Assembly (NCBI RefSeq): GCF_001953355.1
Contig: NZ_MPIY01000001.1
Location: forward strand, 310,001-374,000
Source: Polynucleobacter sphagniphilus
Lineage (GTDB): Bacteria; Pseudomonadota; Gammaproteobacteria; Burkholderiales; Burkholderiaceae
DNA: 64,000 nucleotides
Reading direction: 5' to 3'
Shown here: positions 8,644-17,175 of the stretch, one piece after another
Layout of the letters: each line of letters opens with the position of its first letter
How positions within the stretch are numbered: the stretch's first letter is position 1
Notes under the pieces: model-generated
Seen by the model: the letters and a program-made list of their open reading frames with translations, nothing else
The model's database searches: none
What the model was told of the DNA's origin: nothing
Position numbers and translations under genes: made by a program

Positions 8644-9717
8644 GTGGATACAAATCGCAGGGATGTGCTGAAAATGGGTTCAACCGCCGCTTTAGGAGGT
8701 ATGTTTTTATCGCAGGCGGCAATGGCTGGTCAAGAGCGCCAACCAATTATTGTGGAGCCTTTGACTGGCAAGGCGGGTTTTCGGGTTGCGAATTACTTGC
8801 CGAAAATGGGTGCATCCTCCAGGCTCGGCTTAGTGACAAATGATGGTTTGGTAGTGGATATTCCCGCTGAGGCTGCCCGTCAGAAATTGACATTGTCATT
8901 TGACCCCACATCGATGATTTCCTTGGCTGGATCTGGTAACTCAGGCTTACTTGAGTTGGCGGCTATCTTCAAGAACCGTGGTGCAAATTTACAAAATGTA
9001 AATCAGGTAATTTTGTTATCACCCATTCCAAAACCGCAGAGCAACATCTATTGCGTTGGCTGGAATTACCTTGACCACTTTGAAGAGGGTAAGCTGCATC
9101 GCGCTGATAAAGGCGTTACTGAATATCCAAAGGTCCCAGTATTTTTTAGTAAGGGCACTCAAACCATGAATGGCCCCTTTGATACCATTCCATACGACGC
9201 TAGCAATTCAACCATGATTGACTGGGAGGCTGAGCTTGCCGTTGTCATTGGCAAGAAGGGCACTAATATCTCCGAAGAAAATGCCATGAATTATGTTTTT
9301 GGCTACTCTGCCTTCAATGACACTACTGCGCGTGATATTCAGCAAAAGCGTCACTCAGGTCAGTGGTTCAAAGGCAAGAGCTTGGATGGCCATGGACCAA
9401 TGGGTCCTTGGGTGGTTACTGCAGGTGGCGTGAACTTGGATGATGTGCGTGTGATCTGCCGCGTCAATGGCGTTGAAAAACAAAATGCCAGCTACAAGCA
9501 AATGTATTTTAAGATCCCGACCATTATTGCCGAGCTCTCACGTGGCTTAACCTTATTGCCAGGCGACATCATTGCTACTGGTACTCCCTCTGGCGTTGGT
9601 AATGGCCGTACACCTCCAGAGTTTTTAAAACCAGGCGATGTCATGGAGACTCAAATTACTGGGGTTGGGATTATTCGCAATACGATTGCCCCGAGCGCTT
9701 TTACTAAAGATCTCTAA
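8644..9717 (+). CDS. Tat-exported fumarylacetoacetate hydrolase (FAH) family protein
   Basis: A 357-residue protein starting at GTG, with AAGGAG six bases upstream. Residues 4-27 form a twin-arginine signal (NRRDVLKMG, hydrophobic core, then AMA-GQE). The FAH fold follows: NIYCVGWNYLDHFEE near 135, the metal-binding pair in DWEAELAVVIG near 196, FGYSAFNDTTARDIQ near 220, and the closing TGTPSGVGNG near 317. The metal-ligand pattern looks intact, so it is probably an active C-C hydrolase or isomerase working in the periplasm, an uncommon place for the family. Its substrate is unknown. A related gene lies at 20212. Confidence 0.88.
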   Translation: MDTNRRDVLKMGSTAALGGMFLSQAAMAGQERQPIIVEPLTGKAGFRVANYLPKMGASSRLGLVTNDGLVVDIPAEAARQKLTLSFDPTSMISLAGSGNSGLLELAAIFKNRGANLQNVNQVILLSPIPKPQSNIYCVGWNYLDHFEEGKLHRADKGVTEYPKVPVFFSKGTQTMNGPFDTIPYDASNSTMIDWEAELAVVIGKKGTNISEENAMNYVFGYSAFNDTTARDIQQKRHSGQWFKGKSLDGHGPMGPWVVTAGGVNLDDVRVICRVNGVEKQNASYKQMYFKIPTIIAELSRGLTLLPGDIIATGTPSGVGNGRTPPEFLKPGDVMETQITGVGIIRNTIAPSAFTKDL

Positions 9718-9743
9718 AAATACCCCCTTAAAGGGGTATTTCT
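9717..9743 (+). terminator. Hairpin terminator after the Tat-exported FAH gene
   Basis: AAATACCCC pairs with GGGGTATTT over a short loop immediately after the stop codon. The trailing T run is short (TTTCT), so termination may be partial. Confidence 0.55.
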
Positions 9744-9852
9744 AAGAGTTTTCCCTGATTTAGAGGGTGAACCCTTCTAGTTTTTATGGATATATACTGG
9801 CTCCGAGCTGCGCGCTTAAGCAAATAAATTAAATCCATTCATAGGAGACAAG

Positions 9853-10041
9853 ATGTCACAACACGATACATTGCTAGCTGCTTTTGAGGCATACAAAGCG
9901 GAAAATGAGAAGTTCATTGAGAAGGGCATTAAAGCTTCTGCTGCTCGTGCACGTAAAGCCTTGCAAGAAATTGCTGGTGCATGCAAAGAGCGTCGTAAAG
10001 AAATCACTGCTACTAAAGAGGCGATGGAAGCCAAGAAATAA
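9853..10041 (+). CDS. Small basic helical protein
   Basis: A 62-residue protein behind a good AGGAGA site. It is entirely helical and charged (KASAARARKALQEIAG in the middle, KKR/E-rich end), with no signal peptide. The composition resembles histone-H1-like or other small nucleoid-associated proteins, but no defined family is recognised. It is monocistronic with a strong terminator, which suggests an abundant product. Confidence 0.75.
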   Translation: MSQHDTLLAAFEAYKAENEKFIEKGIKASAARARKALQEIAGACKERRKEITATKEAMEAKK

Positions 10042-10063
10042 TTCTTGCGATCCAATAAAAACA

Positions 10064-10098
10064 AAAGCCTGGTTTTTAAAAAGAACCAGGCTTTTTTC
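10064..10098 (+). terminator. Strong Rho-independent terminator
   Basis: AGCCTGGTT (10066-10074) pairs with AACCAGGCT (10084-10092), followed by six T residues. It ends the small helical protein gene and stands just beyond the convergent selD remnant. Confidence 0.85.
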
Positions 10099-10108
10099 TT
10101 GTACATCT

Positions 10109-10518
10109 TTAATTTGAGATGGTGAGCAAGTGAGCTGCTTGGGCGGTTATATGGCCAATAACACTTGCATTCATGAATTGGTGCTTTTTAAAGATTTCTA
10201 AAACAGCATCAACACTAGCGGGGTTGCATGAAACTAATAGGCCACCACTAGTTTGAGGGTCGCTCAATAAAGCCTGTTGAGCTTGCGTAAAACCTGCTGG
10301 AAGTTTTACATCGTTGCCATAACTTAACCAATTGCGTCCAGATGCACCGGTGATAACCCCTAGATCAGCAAATGCCTGCACATCTGAAAGTAGAGGCACT
10401 GCTTGCCATGAGATCTGAGCTGAGCATTGAGAGCCTCTTGCAAGCTTTAGGCATGCACTCCAGGTAAATTGGCTAAGTCTAGTCCAGCAGTGTTGAGTTT
10501 GGTGGTGGTGAGCGTTAT
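10109..10518 (-). pseudogene. selD: Remnant of selD (selenide, water dikinase)
   Basis: The open part (complement of 10399-10109, 96 codons) reads as the C-terminal third of SelD: VITGASGRNWLSYGNDVKLP, then QALLSDPQTSGGLLVSC. Upstream, the frame continues as LARGSQCSAQISWQAVPLL to about 10450. A second frame encodes LTTTKLNTAGLDLANLPGVHA before a stop near 10444. Between VHA and LARGS intact enzymes have a TDVTGFGLLGH-type block, which is missing, so a small out-of-frame deletion fused the two pieces. The ATP-binding N-terminus with the catalytic Cys/Sec is gone, cut off by the helicase gene. This is a decaying gene and cannot make selenophosphate. Confidence 0.85.
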
Positions 10519-10551
10519 GAAGGTATTAAGCCATTTTAAACGGGCGACTTA

Positions 10552-11841
10552 TTACCGACTAAAGCTTTTCTTGGGCGGGTTAGAGCGATGAGTGGGCGCC
10601 TTTCCCTGACTGGATTTGGGGGCGCTACCACTGGCCGGTCTAGTTTTACGAGATTGCTGATGTTGCTGACTACGCAATTGAATGGGTTGCGCAACGGCAT
10701 TTGGATCAGGCTCAAATCCAGCAATGATCTCTTGCGGTAGCTTTTGCTTAATCAGCTTTTCAATATCTCTGAGCATTTGGTGTTCATCAACGCACACGAG
10801 CGAGACTGCTACTCCGTTTGAGCCAGCTCTACCCGTTCTGCCGATACGGTGAACATAATCTTCAGACACGTTGGGTAGATCGTAATTCACAACATGGGGG
10901 AGTTGATCGATATCAATCCCTCGGGCAGCAATATCAGTAGCAACTAAAACGGTGATCTTGCCATCTTTAAATTCAGCTAAGGCTTTGGTGCGAGCGCTTT
11001 GGCTTTTATTACCATGAATTGCCATGCTGGTAATGCCATCTTTTTCTAGTTGGGTAACTAATTTATTGGCACCATGTTTAGTGCGGGTAAAGACCAATAC
11101 TTGTTTCCATTGCTTGGTTTGAATGAGGTGTGCTAACAAAGGATGCTTTTGGCCTCTATCGACCGGATGAATTAATTGAGCAATTGCCTCATTGGTGCTA
11201 TTGCTTCTCGCCACCTCAATTAAAGCGGGTGAATTGAGTAAACCATCGGCTAATGCTTTAATCTCAGTAGAAAAGGTGGCGGAGAATAAAAGATTCTGGC
11301 GTTGCTTAGGCAGTGCCGCCAAAATCTTTTTGATGTCACGTAAGAAGCCCATATCGAGCATGCGATCGGCTTCATCCAGAACAAGAATTTCAATGGCATC
11401 AAGGGATACACATTTTTGCGACATCAGATCTAGTAAGCGTCCGGGAGTGGCGACCAAAATATCTAAGCCAGCAGCAATGGCTTTGATTTGTGGATTGGCA
11501 CCAACGCCACCAAAGATGACTGTCGACTTCAGACCAGTGTATTTTCCGTAGGTCACAACCGATTCTTGAACTTGTGCCGCTAATTCACGAGTAGGCGTCA
11601 GAATGAGTACACGCAGCTGGCGCTTGCCAGAACTCGCTTTTGTATTGCTTGTAAGGCGTTGCAGAATGGGGAGGGTAAAGCCTGCAGTTTTACCAGTGCC
11701 GGTTTGTGCGGCAGCCAAAAGGTCGCCCCCTTTGAGTACTGCCGGAATAGATTTTTCCTGGATAGGGGTGGGACTAGTGTAGCCCTCTTCCTCTATTGCA
11801 CGGAGAATGGACGGAGATAAACCTAAATCTGTGAATAACAT
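10552..11841 (-). CDS. rhlE: DEAD-box ATP-dependent RNA helicase, RhlE type
   Basis: A 429-residue helicase. Q motif [14 protein letters not shown] near residue 21, Walker [10 protein letters not shown] near 45, [18 protein letters not shown] in [13 protein letters not shown] near 150, SAT in FSATFS, then [16 protein letters not shown] and [10 protein letters not shown] in the second domain. The C-terminal 60 residues are Gln, Ser and Arg rich and basic, as in RhlE-like RNA-binding tails. The ATG at 11841 is preferred; a TTG nine bases upstream is also in frame. It acts on structured RNA in ribosome assembly or decay. Confidence 0.9.
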   Translation of the reverse strand: MLFTDLGLSPSILRAIEEEGYTSPTPIQEKSIPAVLKGGDLLAAAQTGTGKTAGFTLPILQRLTSNTKASSGKRQLRVLILTPTRELAAQVQESVVTYGKYTGLKSTVIFGGVGANPQIKAIAAGLDILVATPGRLLDLMSQKCVSLDAIEILVLDEADRMLDMGFLRDIKKILAALPKQRQNLLFSATFSTEIKALADGLLNSPALIEVARSNSTNEAIAQLIHPVDRGQKHPLLAHLIQTKQWKQVLVFTRTKHGANKLVTQLEKDGITSMAIHGNKSQSARTKALAEFKDGKITVLVATDIAARGIDIDQLPHVVNYDLPNVSEDYVHRIGRTGRAGSNGVAVSLVCVDEHQMLRDIEKLIKQKLPQEIIAGFEPDPNAVAQPIQLRSQQHQQSRKTRPASGSAPKSSQGKAPTHRSNPPKKSFSR

Positions 11842-11944
11842 ATGAGCCAATGAAAAATTGGCCCGTATTCAATTAAACGACTATCCCGGCCAATGGGGTG
11901 AGCTGCCGCACTAGTGTGTTTGCAGTAAGAGTCTCTATTTTAAG

Positions 11945-12382
11945 TCATTGGCCTGTGGGCTCTAGAGGAAAGAGCCAATCCGGCAATGCTTTGGGCTTCA
12001 AGGTAGTGGCATCGACCCCCACAATATGGATGACAACAGTCGCAATGAGCTCTGGCTCTATGTTTGGATCCTCTGGGTGAGTGCGTTTGGCGGTTTGACG
12101 TACTTTAATTTGGGTTCTACTACGGTGTTCGATGAGCTGATCAATGGCCAATACATCATCTAGGCGCCCTGGTTTATGAAAGCTCATGGTGAGTTCGCGC
12201 ACGGGCAACAACAGGTTGTAATCTCTCACTAATAGGGAAGGGCTTAGATTGCGCTGATAAAGCCACTCTGCTCGACTGCGTTCAAACATCTCCAGATAGC
12301 GGGCATGGTAAACAACACCAGCAGCATCCGTATCAGAGTAGCAAACACGAAACAAAAAAGGAGCATCGGCAGCAGTAGTCAT
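11945..12382 (-). CDS. YbgC/FadM-like acyl-CoA thioesterase
   Basis: A 145-residue hot-dog-fold protein. The signature YSDTDAAGVVYHARYLEMFERSR near residues 15-37 contains the catalytic Asp of the 4-hydroxybenzoyl-CoA thioesterase type. Family members hydrolyse short or long acyl-CoAs, and YbgC associates with the Tol-Pal locus, which is not present here. It lies 25 nt downstream of the GNAT gene, probably in the same transcript. Confidence 0.87.
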   Translation of the reverse strand: MTTAADAPFLFRVCYSDTDAAGVVYHARYLEMFERSRAEWLYQRNLSPSLLVRDYNLLLPVRELTMSFHKPGRLDDVLAIDQLIEHRSRTQIKVRQTAKRTHPEDPNIEPELIATVVIHIVGVDATTLKPKALPDWLFPLEPTGQ

Positions 12383-12407
12383 CTTTTTCTTAATATGTGT
12401 GATTGAG

Positions 12408-12824
12408 TTACAAAGTCATATTTTGATGCAAGATGCCTGCCTCTTCATAAAGCAGACCTTCTGCTATAAAACCATGATGTTGATAAAAAGAGCGCGCGCT
12501 TACCTGAGCATGCAAATGAAATTGTTCAATACCATTAGCGCGTCCAGTATTTATTAATTGGGTAAGGATTGCGCTTCCAATCCCTTGCCCTCGAAACTCG
12601 GACATCACTGCCATTCGACCAATTTGTCCCTGAGTACCATTTTTGATCAACCGGCCTGTGCCCACACATTGCTTATTGTCAAAGGCTAAGGCATGGCAGG
12701 CAATAGGGTCAAATTCATCAAGCTCTAAATGCTCTGGCACCCCTTGCTCTTGAATGAAAACCAGGGCGCGAATTGGATAAGCAGCTTTTTGAGCTTGCTC
12801 CCAGGATTGAATCAAAATATTCAA
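12408..12824 (-). CDS. GNAT family N-acetyltransferase
   Basis: A 138-residue GNAT-fold protein. The acetyl-CoA-binding motif A reads GRMAVMSEFRGQGIGSAIL near residues 69-87 (R/Q-x-x-G-x-G), followed by SARSFYQHHGF near 110, the motif B region. The N-terminus (AYPIRALVFIQEQGVP) resembles the ElaA-type subgroup. The acceptor substrate is unknown. It is first in a minus-strand unit with the thioesterase. Confidence 0.85.
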   Translation of the reverse strand: MNILIQSWEQAQKAAYPIRALVFIQEQGVPEHLELDEFDPIACHALAFDNKQCVGTGRLIKNGTQGQIGRMAVMSEFRGQGIGSAILTQLINTGRANGIEQFHLHAQVSARSFYQHHGFIAEGLLYEEAGILHQNMTL

Positions 12825-13020
12825 GCAATTCTTTGTATAAGTTGGGCGTAATTTAATGGAATAGGGTTTAATTTACCAAATAGGCGCAAGCTAAAACCTA
12901 GTAAAACCCCTAGCTTGTAAAAATAGCTAGCAAAAAGGTCTTATTTGATGGTTACAATGAAATGACGGTATTTAATATAAACCCCGCTTTTACCAACCCC
13001 CTCTTTATTTAGGAGTTATC

Positions 13021-13605
13021 TTGAAGAAATCCTTACTTGCTGCATTAGTTGCTTCAATTGGTATTTTTGCTGCATCCTCTGTTTTTGCTCAGGCTCCTGC
13101 CAAGATGCTTCCTTTGGCTGCTGAAGCTGCCATTATTACCGCAACGGTTCAATCCGTTGATGTAAGTAAGCGCATCGTTGTTTTGCAAGATGCTAATGGC
13201 AATATGTTGCAAATGAATGTATCCAAAAAAGTAAACGATTTGGATCGGATTAAAAAAGGCGATATTTTTGCTGTAGAGCATGCACAAGCGATTGCAGTTG
13301 GCTTGATTAAAGTTTCTAAAGATCAAAAACCAGGCGTATCTGGTGTGCGTTCAGTAGTTATTTCTGGAAAAGGAACATCGAAGCCTTTCGAAGAAACTAC
13401 CGACACAATCTATGCAACAGTCAAAATTGGTACTATTGATTACAAGACACGCGTAGTGACATTCACAATGCCAAGTGGCGAGAAGCAAAAAGTGAAGGTT
13501 GACCAAAGCGTATTAGGCCTTGAAAAATTCAAGACTGGTGACGACGTCATGGTTGAGTTCGTAGATGACACCATCATCGGCTTTATGGCTCCTCCAAAGA
13601 AGTAA
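13021..13605 (+). CDS. Periplasmic protein with two tandem beta-domain repeats
   Basis: A 194-residue protein starting at TTG, supported by AGGAG seven bases upstream. Residues 1-23 are a Sec signal peptide ending VFA-Q. Residues about 39-95 and 129-188 align with each other: I-x-ATV, a turn with K-R/T-x-VV, a hydrophobic strand, then L-x-x-K/I-K-x-GD and a final IxxG/FM. This is a duplicated small beta-barrel unit of about 57 residues. No enzyme motif is present and the function is unknown. The long leader (about 195 nt) before it holds no gene. Confidence 0.75.
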   Translation: MKKSLLAALVASIGIFAASSVFAQAPAKMLPLAAEAAIITATVQSVDVSKRIVVLQDANGNMLQMNVSKKVNDLDRIKKGDIFAVEHAQAIAVGLIKVSKDQKPGVSGVRSVVISGKGTSKPFEETTDTIYATVKIGTIDYKTRVVTFTMPSGEKQKVKVDQSVLGLEKFKTGDDVMVEFVDDTIIGFMAPPKK

Positions 13606-13645
13606 TTGCATCAACCTCAATAAATAGCGGCCTCAGGCTGTTATG

Positions 13646-13684
13646 AAAAAATGCCTATCAGACTGATCTGATAGGCATTTTTAT
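13646..13684 (+). terminator. Bidirectional Rho-independent terminator
   Basis: AAATGCCTATCAG pairs with CTGATAGGCATTT around the loop ACTGAT. An A run on the left and T run on the right let it serve both the plus-strand duplicated-domain gene and the convergent tungstate-type binding protein gene. Confidence 0.88.
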
Positions 13685-13713
13685 TTATGCCAATTTAATC
13701 TTCGTAAGCAAGC

Positions 13714-14526
13714 TTATTTTTTGGCATTAGGAAAGAAGAGTTGCTGACCATCAATTTTGTAGCCTGCAATGGCATCCTGTCCCTCTTTAGAGACGAGCCA
13801 ATCAATAAACAGCTGGCCCTCCACTTTTTTGACTTGAGGAAATTTGATTGGATTTACCAACATGACGCCATATTGATTAAAGAGTTTTGGATCGCCTTGA
13901 ACCAAAATAACCAAGTCGCCTCGGTTTTTAAAGCTCAGCCAAGTACCTCGATCAGCCAAGATATAGGCATTCATGGCTGATGCAGAGTTTAGTGCGGGCC
14001 CCATGCCTGATCCAGTCTCTTTATACCAAGGGCTTGAGGATGAGACTGCAATGCCCGCATCTTTCCAATAGCGCAACTCCGCAGCATTGGTGCCACTCTT
14101 ATCGCCTCGGGAAATGAAGGGCGCTTGGCTGGTAGCAATTTTTTGGAAGGCAATTTGAATATCTTTGCCACCTCCGATTTTGGCTGGATCTGATTTAGGT
14201 CCAATGAGGATGAAATCGTTGTACATGACCTCACTACGTTTGGTGGAGTAGCCTTCTGCAACAAATATTTCTTCGGCAGGTTTGTCGTGCACAAAGACAA
14301 CATCAGCGTCTCCACGGCGGCCAATATCCAATGCTTGACCGGTACCTACTGCAACCACTTTGACCTTAATGCCAGATTTCTTTTCAAAGATAGGGAGGAG
14401 GTAACCAAATAAGCCAGATTGCTCTGTGGAGGTGGTTGAGGAAACAATGATGCTTTTTTCTTCCGCTGCATGTGCGCTGCCCCAGAGGATGCCAAGCGCA
14501 AGAAAGAAGGGTGCTAGTTTTTTCAT
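13714..14526 (-). CDS. TupA-like tungstate/molybdate periplasmic binding protein
   Basis: A 270-residue protein with a Sec signal peptide (residues 1-20). The mature start VSSTTSTEQSGLFGYLLP and VGTGQALDIGRRGDADVVFVHD near 56-78 are the oxyanion-binding loops of TupA/WtpA-like proteins, and SRGDKSGTNAAELRYW near 135 is also typical. The ATG at 14526 fits GGAA seven bases before it; an upstream ATG at 14538 has no such site. No tupB or tupC permease genes are adjacent. It is divergent from the OFA transporter gene. Confidence 0.85.
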   Translation of the reverse strand: MKKLAPFFLALGILWGSAHAAEEKSIIVSSTTSTEQSGLFGYLLPIFEKKSGIKVKVVAVGTGQALDIGRRGDADVVFVHDKPAEEIFVAEGYSTKRSEVMYNDFILIGPKSDPAKIGGGKDIQIAFQKIATSQAPFISRGDKSGTNAAELRYWKDAGIAVSSSSPWYKETGSGMGPALNSASAMNAYILADRGTWLSFKNRGDLVILVQGDPKLFNQYGVMLVNPIKFPQVKKVEGQLFIDWLVSKEGQDAIAGYKIDGQQLFFPNAKK

Positions 14527-14713
14527 GATTGATTCCATTTAAAAATTTGATGGACATCATCTCATAAACTAGCTCAACATGTTGCGATGCACCAATTTTC
14601 GTGGGGATTACCCCGACTTACAAATAAGCTATTTTCATTTATACAGTAATGAGCTTTGAGCATATAAATATAAAAAGTAATTAGTCAAAAGATACGCCAA
14701 TAAAGGAGATGGA

Positions 14714-16351
14714 ATGTTTGCATTCTTAGATAAAGAGAGAACGATTGCGGGGCCAGGATTTAATCGCTGGCTAGTACCACCGGCGGCACTAGCAATTCAT
14801 TTATGTATTGGTATGGCTTATGGCTTTTCTGTATTTTGGCTTCCCCTATCCAAGGCATTGGGTGTATCTCAGGGTGGCACAGAGGCAATTAAATGTGCTG
14901 CTGACGTTGGATTCTTTGCTCAACTGTTCACCACAACTTGTGATTGGCAAATATCCACATTGGGTTGGATGTACACCCTGTTCTTTGTATTCTTGGGCAT
15001 TTCCGCTGCAATTTGGGGTGGCTGGTTAGAGCGTGCAGGCCCTCGTAAAGCTGGAGTGGTTGCAGCTTGCTGTTGGGGTGGTGGAATGATCTTTTCTGCC
15101 TGGGGTATTTACCTTCACCAGTTTTGGATGATGATTTTGGGTTCAGGCGTGATTGGTGGCATTGGTCTAGGTCTTGGCTACATCTCACCTGTGTCCACCT
15201 TGATTAAATGGTTTCCGGATCGCCGCGGTATGGCAACTGGTATGGCGATTATGGGCTTTGGTGGTGGCGCTATGATTGGTTCGCCACTAGCAGCAATGCT
15301 CATGAAAAGCTTTGCAACCTCCACATCAGTTGGCGTGGCGCAAACCTTTGTGGTGATGGGCGTTATATATTTTATTTATATGATCGTCGGTGCAATGAGT
15401 TACCGTGTCCCTGCTAGTGACTGGAGGCCAGTGGACTGGAGCCAACCAGCTGCTGATGCATCTAAGGCGATGATTACCACCCGAAGTGTGAGCGTTAAAA
15501 AAATCTGGGGCATCCCTCAATTTTGGTTGGTTTGGCTGGTGCTCACCATGAACGTCTCGGCAGGTATTGGCGTGATTGGTATGTCATCCCCAATGCTCCA
15601 AGAAATTTTCGCCGGTAGCTTGATTGGTAATGCGCTCAAATTTAGTGAGTTAGATAAAGGTCAACTTGCTGCGATCGCTGGGATTGCTGCAGGCTTTACC
15701 GCCTTACTGAGTCTATTTAATATTGTTGGCCGCTTCTTTTGGGCAAGCATCTCTGACAAATTGGGTCGCAAGCTAACTTATAGTGTGTTTTTCATCTTAG
15801 GTGGTGCGCTATATTTTAGTATTCCTTCTAGTGCAGCTGCAGGTAGCTTGATGCTCTTTGTTGGGGCTTTTTGCATCATCTTAAGTATGTATGGCGGTGC
15901 TTTTGCGACAGTGCCTGCTTACCTTGCCGACCTATTCGGCACACAAAACGTTGGTGCGATTCATGGGCGCTTGTTAACGGCATGGTCTACAGCCGGCATC
16001 TTGGGTCCAGTGGTGGTCAACTATATGCGTGACTATCAGCTGAGCTTAGGTATTCCCAAGAGTCAGGTATACAACCAAACTATGTATATTTTGGTTGGTA
16101 TGCTGGTGATTGGTTTGATTGCAAACCTATTGATTCGCCCGGTTGCCGATAAATGGTTTATGACTGATGCTGAGTTGGCAGAAGAAAAGCGTTTGGCTCA
16201 TGAAAAGGCATCAGGCGCATTGGTGGGGGGTCAAGCCGGCCATGAGCACACATCCACTTTTACAGTGATATTGGCATGGGCTTTTGTTGGTGTCCCATTA
16301 GCTTGGGGTATTTATAAAACATTCCTAAGTGCCTTGAAATTATTTGCGTAA
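14714..16351 (+). CDS. OFA family major facilitator transporter
   Basis: A 545-residue 12-helix MFS protein behind AAAGGAGATG. Family marks are HLCIGMAYGFSVFWLPLSKALG near residue 30, WGGWLERAGPRKAG near 100, and the second-half loop GRFFWASISDKLGRKLTY. An inserted loop between helices 1 and 2 (about residues 57-75) carries cysteines. OFA members exchange oxalate and formate or carry lactate and other monocarboxylates. It sits between two oxyanion-binding proteins. Molybdenum- or tungsten-dependent formate dehydrogenase would link the three, but none is seen here. Confidence 0.88.
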   Translation: MFAFLDKERTIAGPGFNRWLVPPAALAIHLCIGMAYGFSVFWLPLSKALGVSQGGTEAIKCAADVGFFAQLFTTTCDWQISTLGWMYTLFFVFLGISAAIWGGWLERAGPRKAGVVAACCWGGGMIFSAWGIYLHQFWMMILGSGVIGGIGLGLGYISPVSTLIKWFPDRRGMATGMAIMGFGGGAMIGSPLAAMLMKSFATSTSVGVAQTFVVMGVIYFIYMIVGAMSYRVPASDWRPVDWSQPAADASKAMITTRSVSVKKIWGIPQFWLVWLVLTMNVSAGIGVIGMSSPMLQEIFAGSLIGNALKFSELDKGQLAAIAGIAAGFTALLSLFNIVGRFFWASISDKLGRKLTYSVFFILGGALYFSIPSSAAAGSLMLFVGAFCIILSMYGGAFATVPAYLADLFGTQNVGAIHGRLLTAWSTAGILGPVVVNYMRDYQLSLGIPKSQVYNQTMYILVGMLVIGLIANLLIRPVADKWFMTDAELAEEKRLAHEKASGALVGGQAGHEHTSTFTVILAWAFVGVPLAWGIYKTFLSALKLFA

Positions 16352-16370
16352 TTGATTTGTGGTTTACTTG

Positions 16371-16404
16371 AAGTCGGCTCCTATCCATGGGCCGACTTTT
16401 TTAT
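16371..16404 (+). terminator. Rho-independent terminator after the OFA transporter
   Basis: AAGTCGGC (16371-16378) pairs with GCCGACTT (16391-16398), followed by a T run. It lies in front of modA, inside the longest open frame of that gene, which argues for the later modA start. Confidence 0.85.
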
Positions 16405-16418
16405 TGCCCCAACAACAA

Positions 16419-17174
16419 ATGATGCCATTGTTTAAATTACTCCTGATGCTCATTGCTTTGGCATTTAGTCAAATGACATTTGCGCAAAATATAACTATTG
16501 CGGTTGCTAGCAATATGAAGCCAGCATTTGAAGAGATGTATGCTGATTTTTCGCAGGCGCATCCGAATAAGATGCGTATTGTTTATGGATCTTCTGGAAA
16601 CCTGAGCGCTCAAATACGCCAGGGCGCACCATTTTCTTTATTCATTGCTGCTGATGAATCCTTTCCCCAGCGTTTATCGCAAGAGGGTCTTACTCGGGAT
16701 GGTGGTGTGGTCTATGCAATAGGCCAGTTGGCATTAATTGTGAGCAGAGTAAGCGGTACTCACTTAGAAAAAGGTGTCACCTTTGAGTTTGTATTGGCAA
16801 AGGCAAACAAAGTGGCGATTGCTAATCCAGATTTAGCGCCTTACGGCAAAGCAGCAGTTCAGTACCTAAAGGCTGCCAAGCTTTGGGATGGCGTCAAGGA
16901 TAAATTGGTTTTTGGGGAGAATATTTCTATTCCCACAGTCTATGTCAGTACTGGGGTTGCAAGTGCGGGCTTTACGGCGCTTTCATTAGCGCAGGCGCCT
17001 GAGTTGGCACAAACGATTCAATTCATTGCCTTGCCGCCAGACATGTACCAACCAATTAAACAGCGTATGGTTCTGCTAAAAAACCCGCCAGCACCAGCAC
17101 TTGAACTTTATGATTACATGCAAAGTGCAGCTGCAAAAAATATCTTAATTAAGCACGGATATCTAGCGCCCTAG
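16419..17174 (+). CDS. modA: Molybdate-binding periplasmic protein
   Basis: A 251-residue protein with a signal peptide ending TFA-QN. The ModA marks are ITIAVASNMKPAFEEM near residue 25, YGSSGNLSAQIRQGAPF near 53, and the LFIAADESFPQRL loop. The open frame reaches back to 16359, but that stretch contains the terminator of the preceding gene, so one of the ATGs at 16419 or 16422 is the start. No modB or modC gene follows; the next gene is convergent. The binding protein must work with a transporter encoded elsewhere. Confidence 0.88.
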   Translation: MMPLFKLLLMLIALAFSQMTFAQNITIAVASNMKPAFEEMYADFSQAHPNKMRIVYGSSGNLSAQIRQGAPFSLFIAADESFPQRLSQEGLTRDGGVVYAIGQLALIVSRVSGTHLEKGVTFEFVLAKANKVAIANPDLAPYGKAAVQYLKAAKLWDGVKDKLVFGENISIPTVYVSTGVASAGFTALSLAQAPELAQTIQFIALPPDMYQPIKQRMVLLKNPPAPALELYDYMQSAAAKNILIKHGYLAP

Positions 17175-17175
17175 A

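Noticed and set aside
12903..12939. Inverted repeat CTAGC ... GCTAG in the leader of the duplicated-domain protein
   Set aside because: The five-base stem with a loose A/T loop is too weak to call a riboswitch or terminator.
14575..14584. Palindrome CAACATGTTG between the tungstate-binding gene and the OFA gene as an operator
   Set aside because: At ten bases it is short enough to occur by chance, and no regulator is suggested by its sequence.
16359..16418. Upstream extension of modA
   Set aside because: It contains the terminator of the OFA gene and precedes the signal peptide, so it is not translated.
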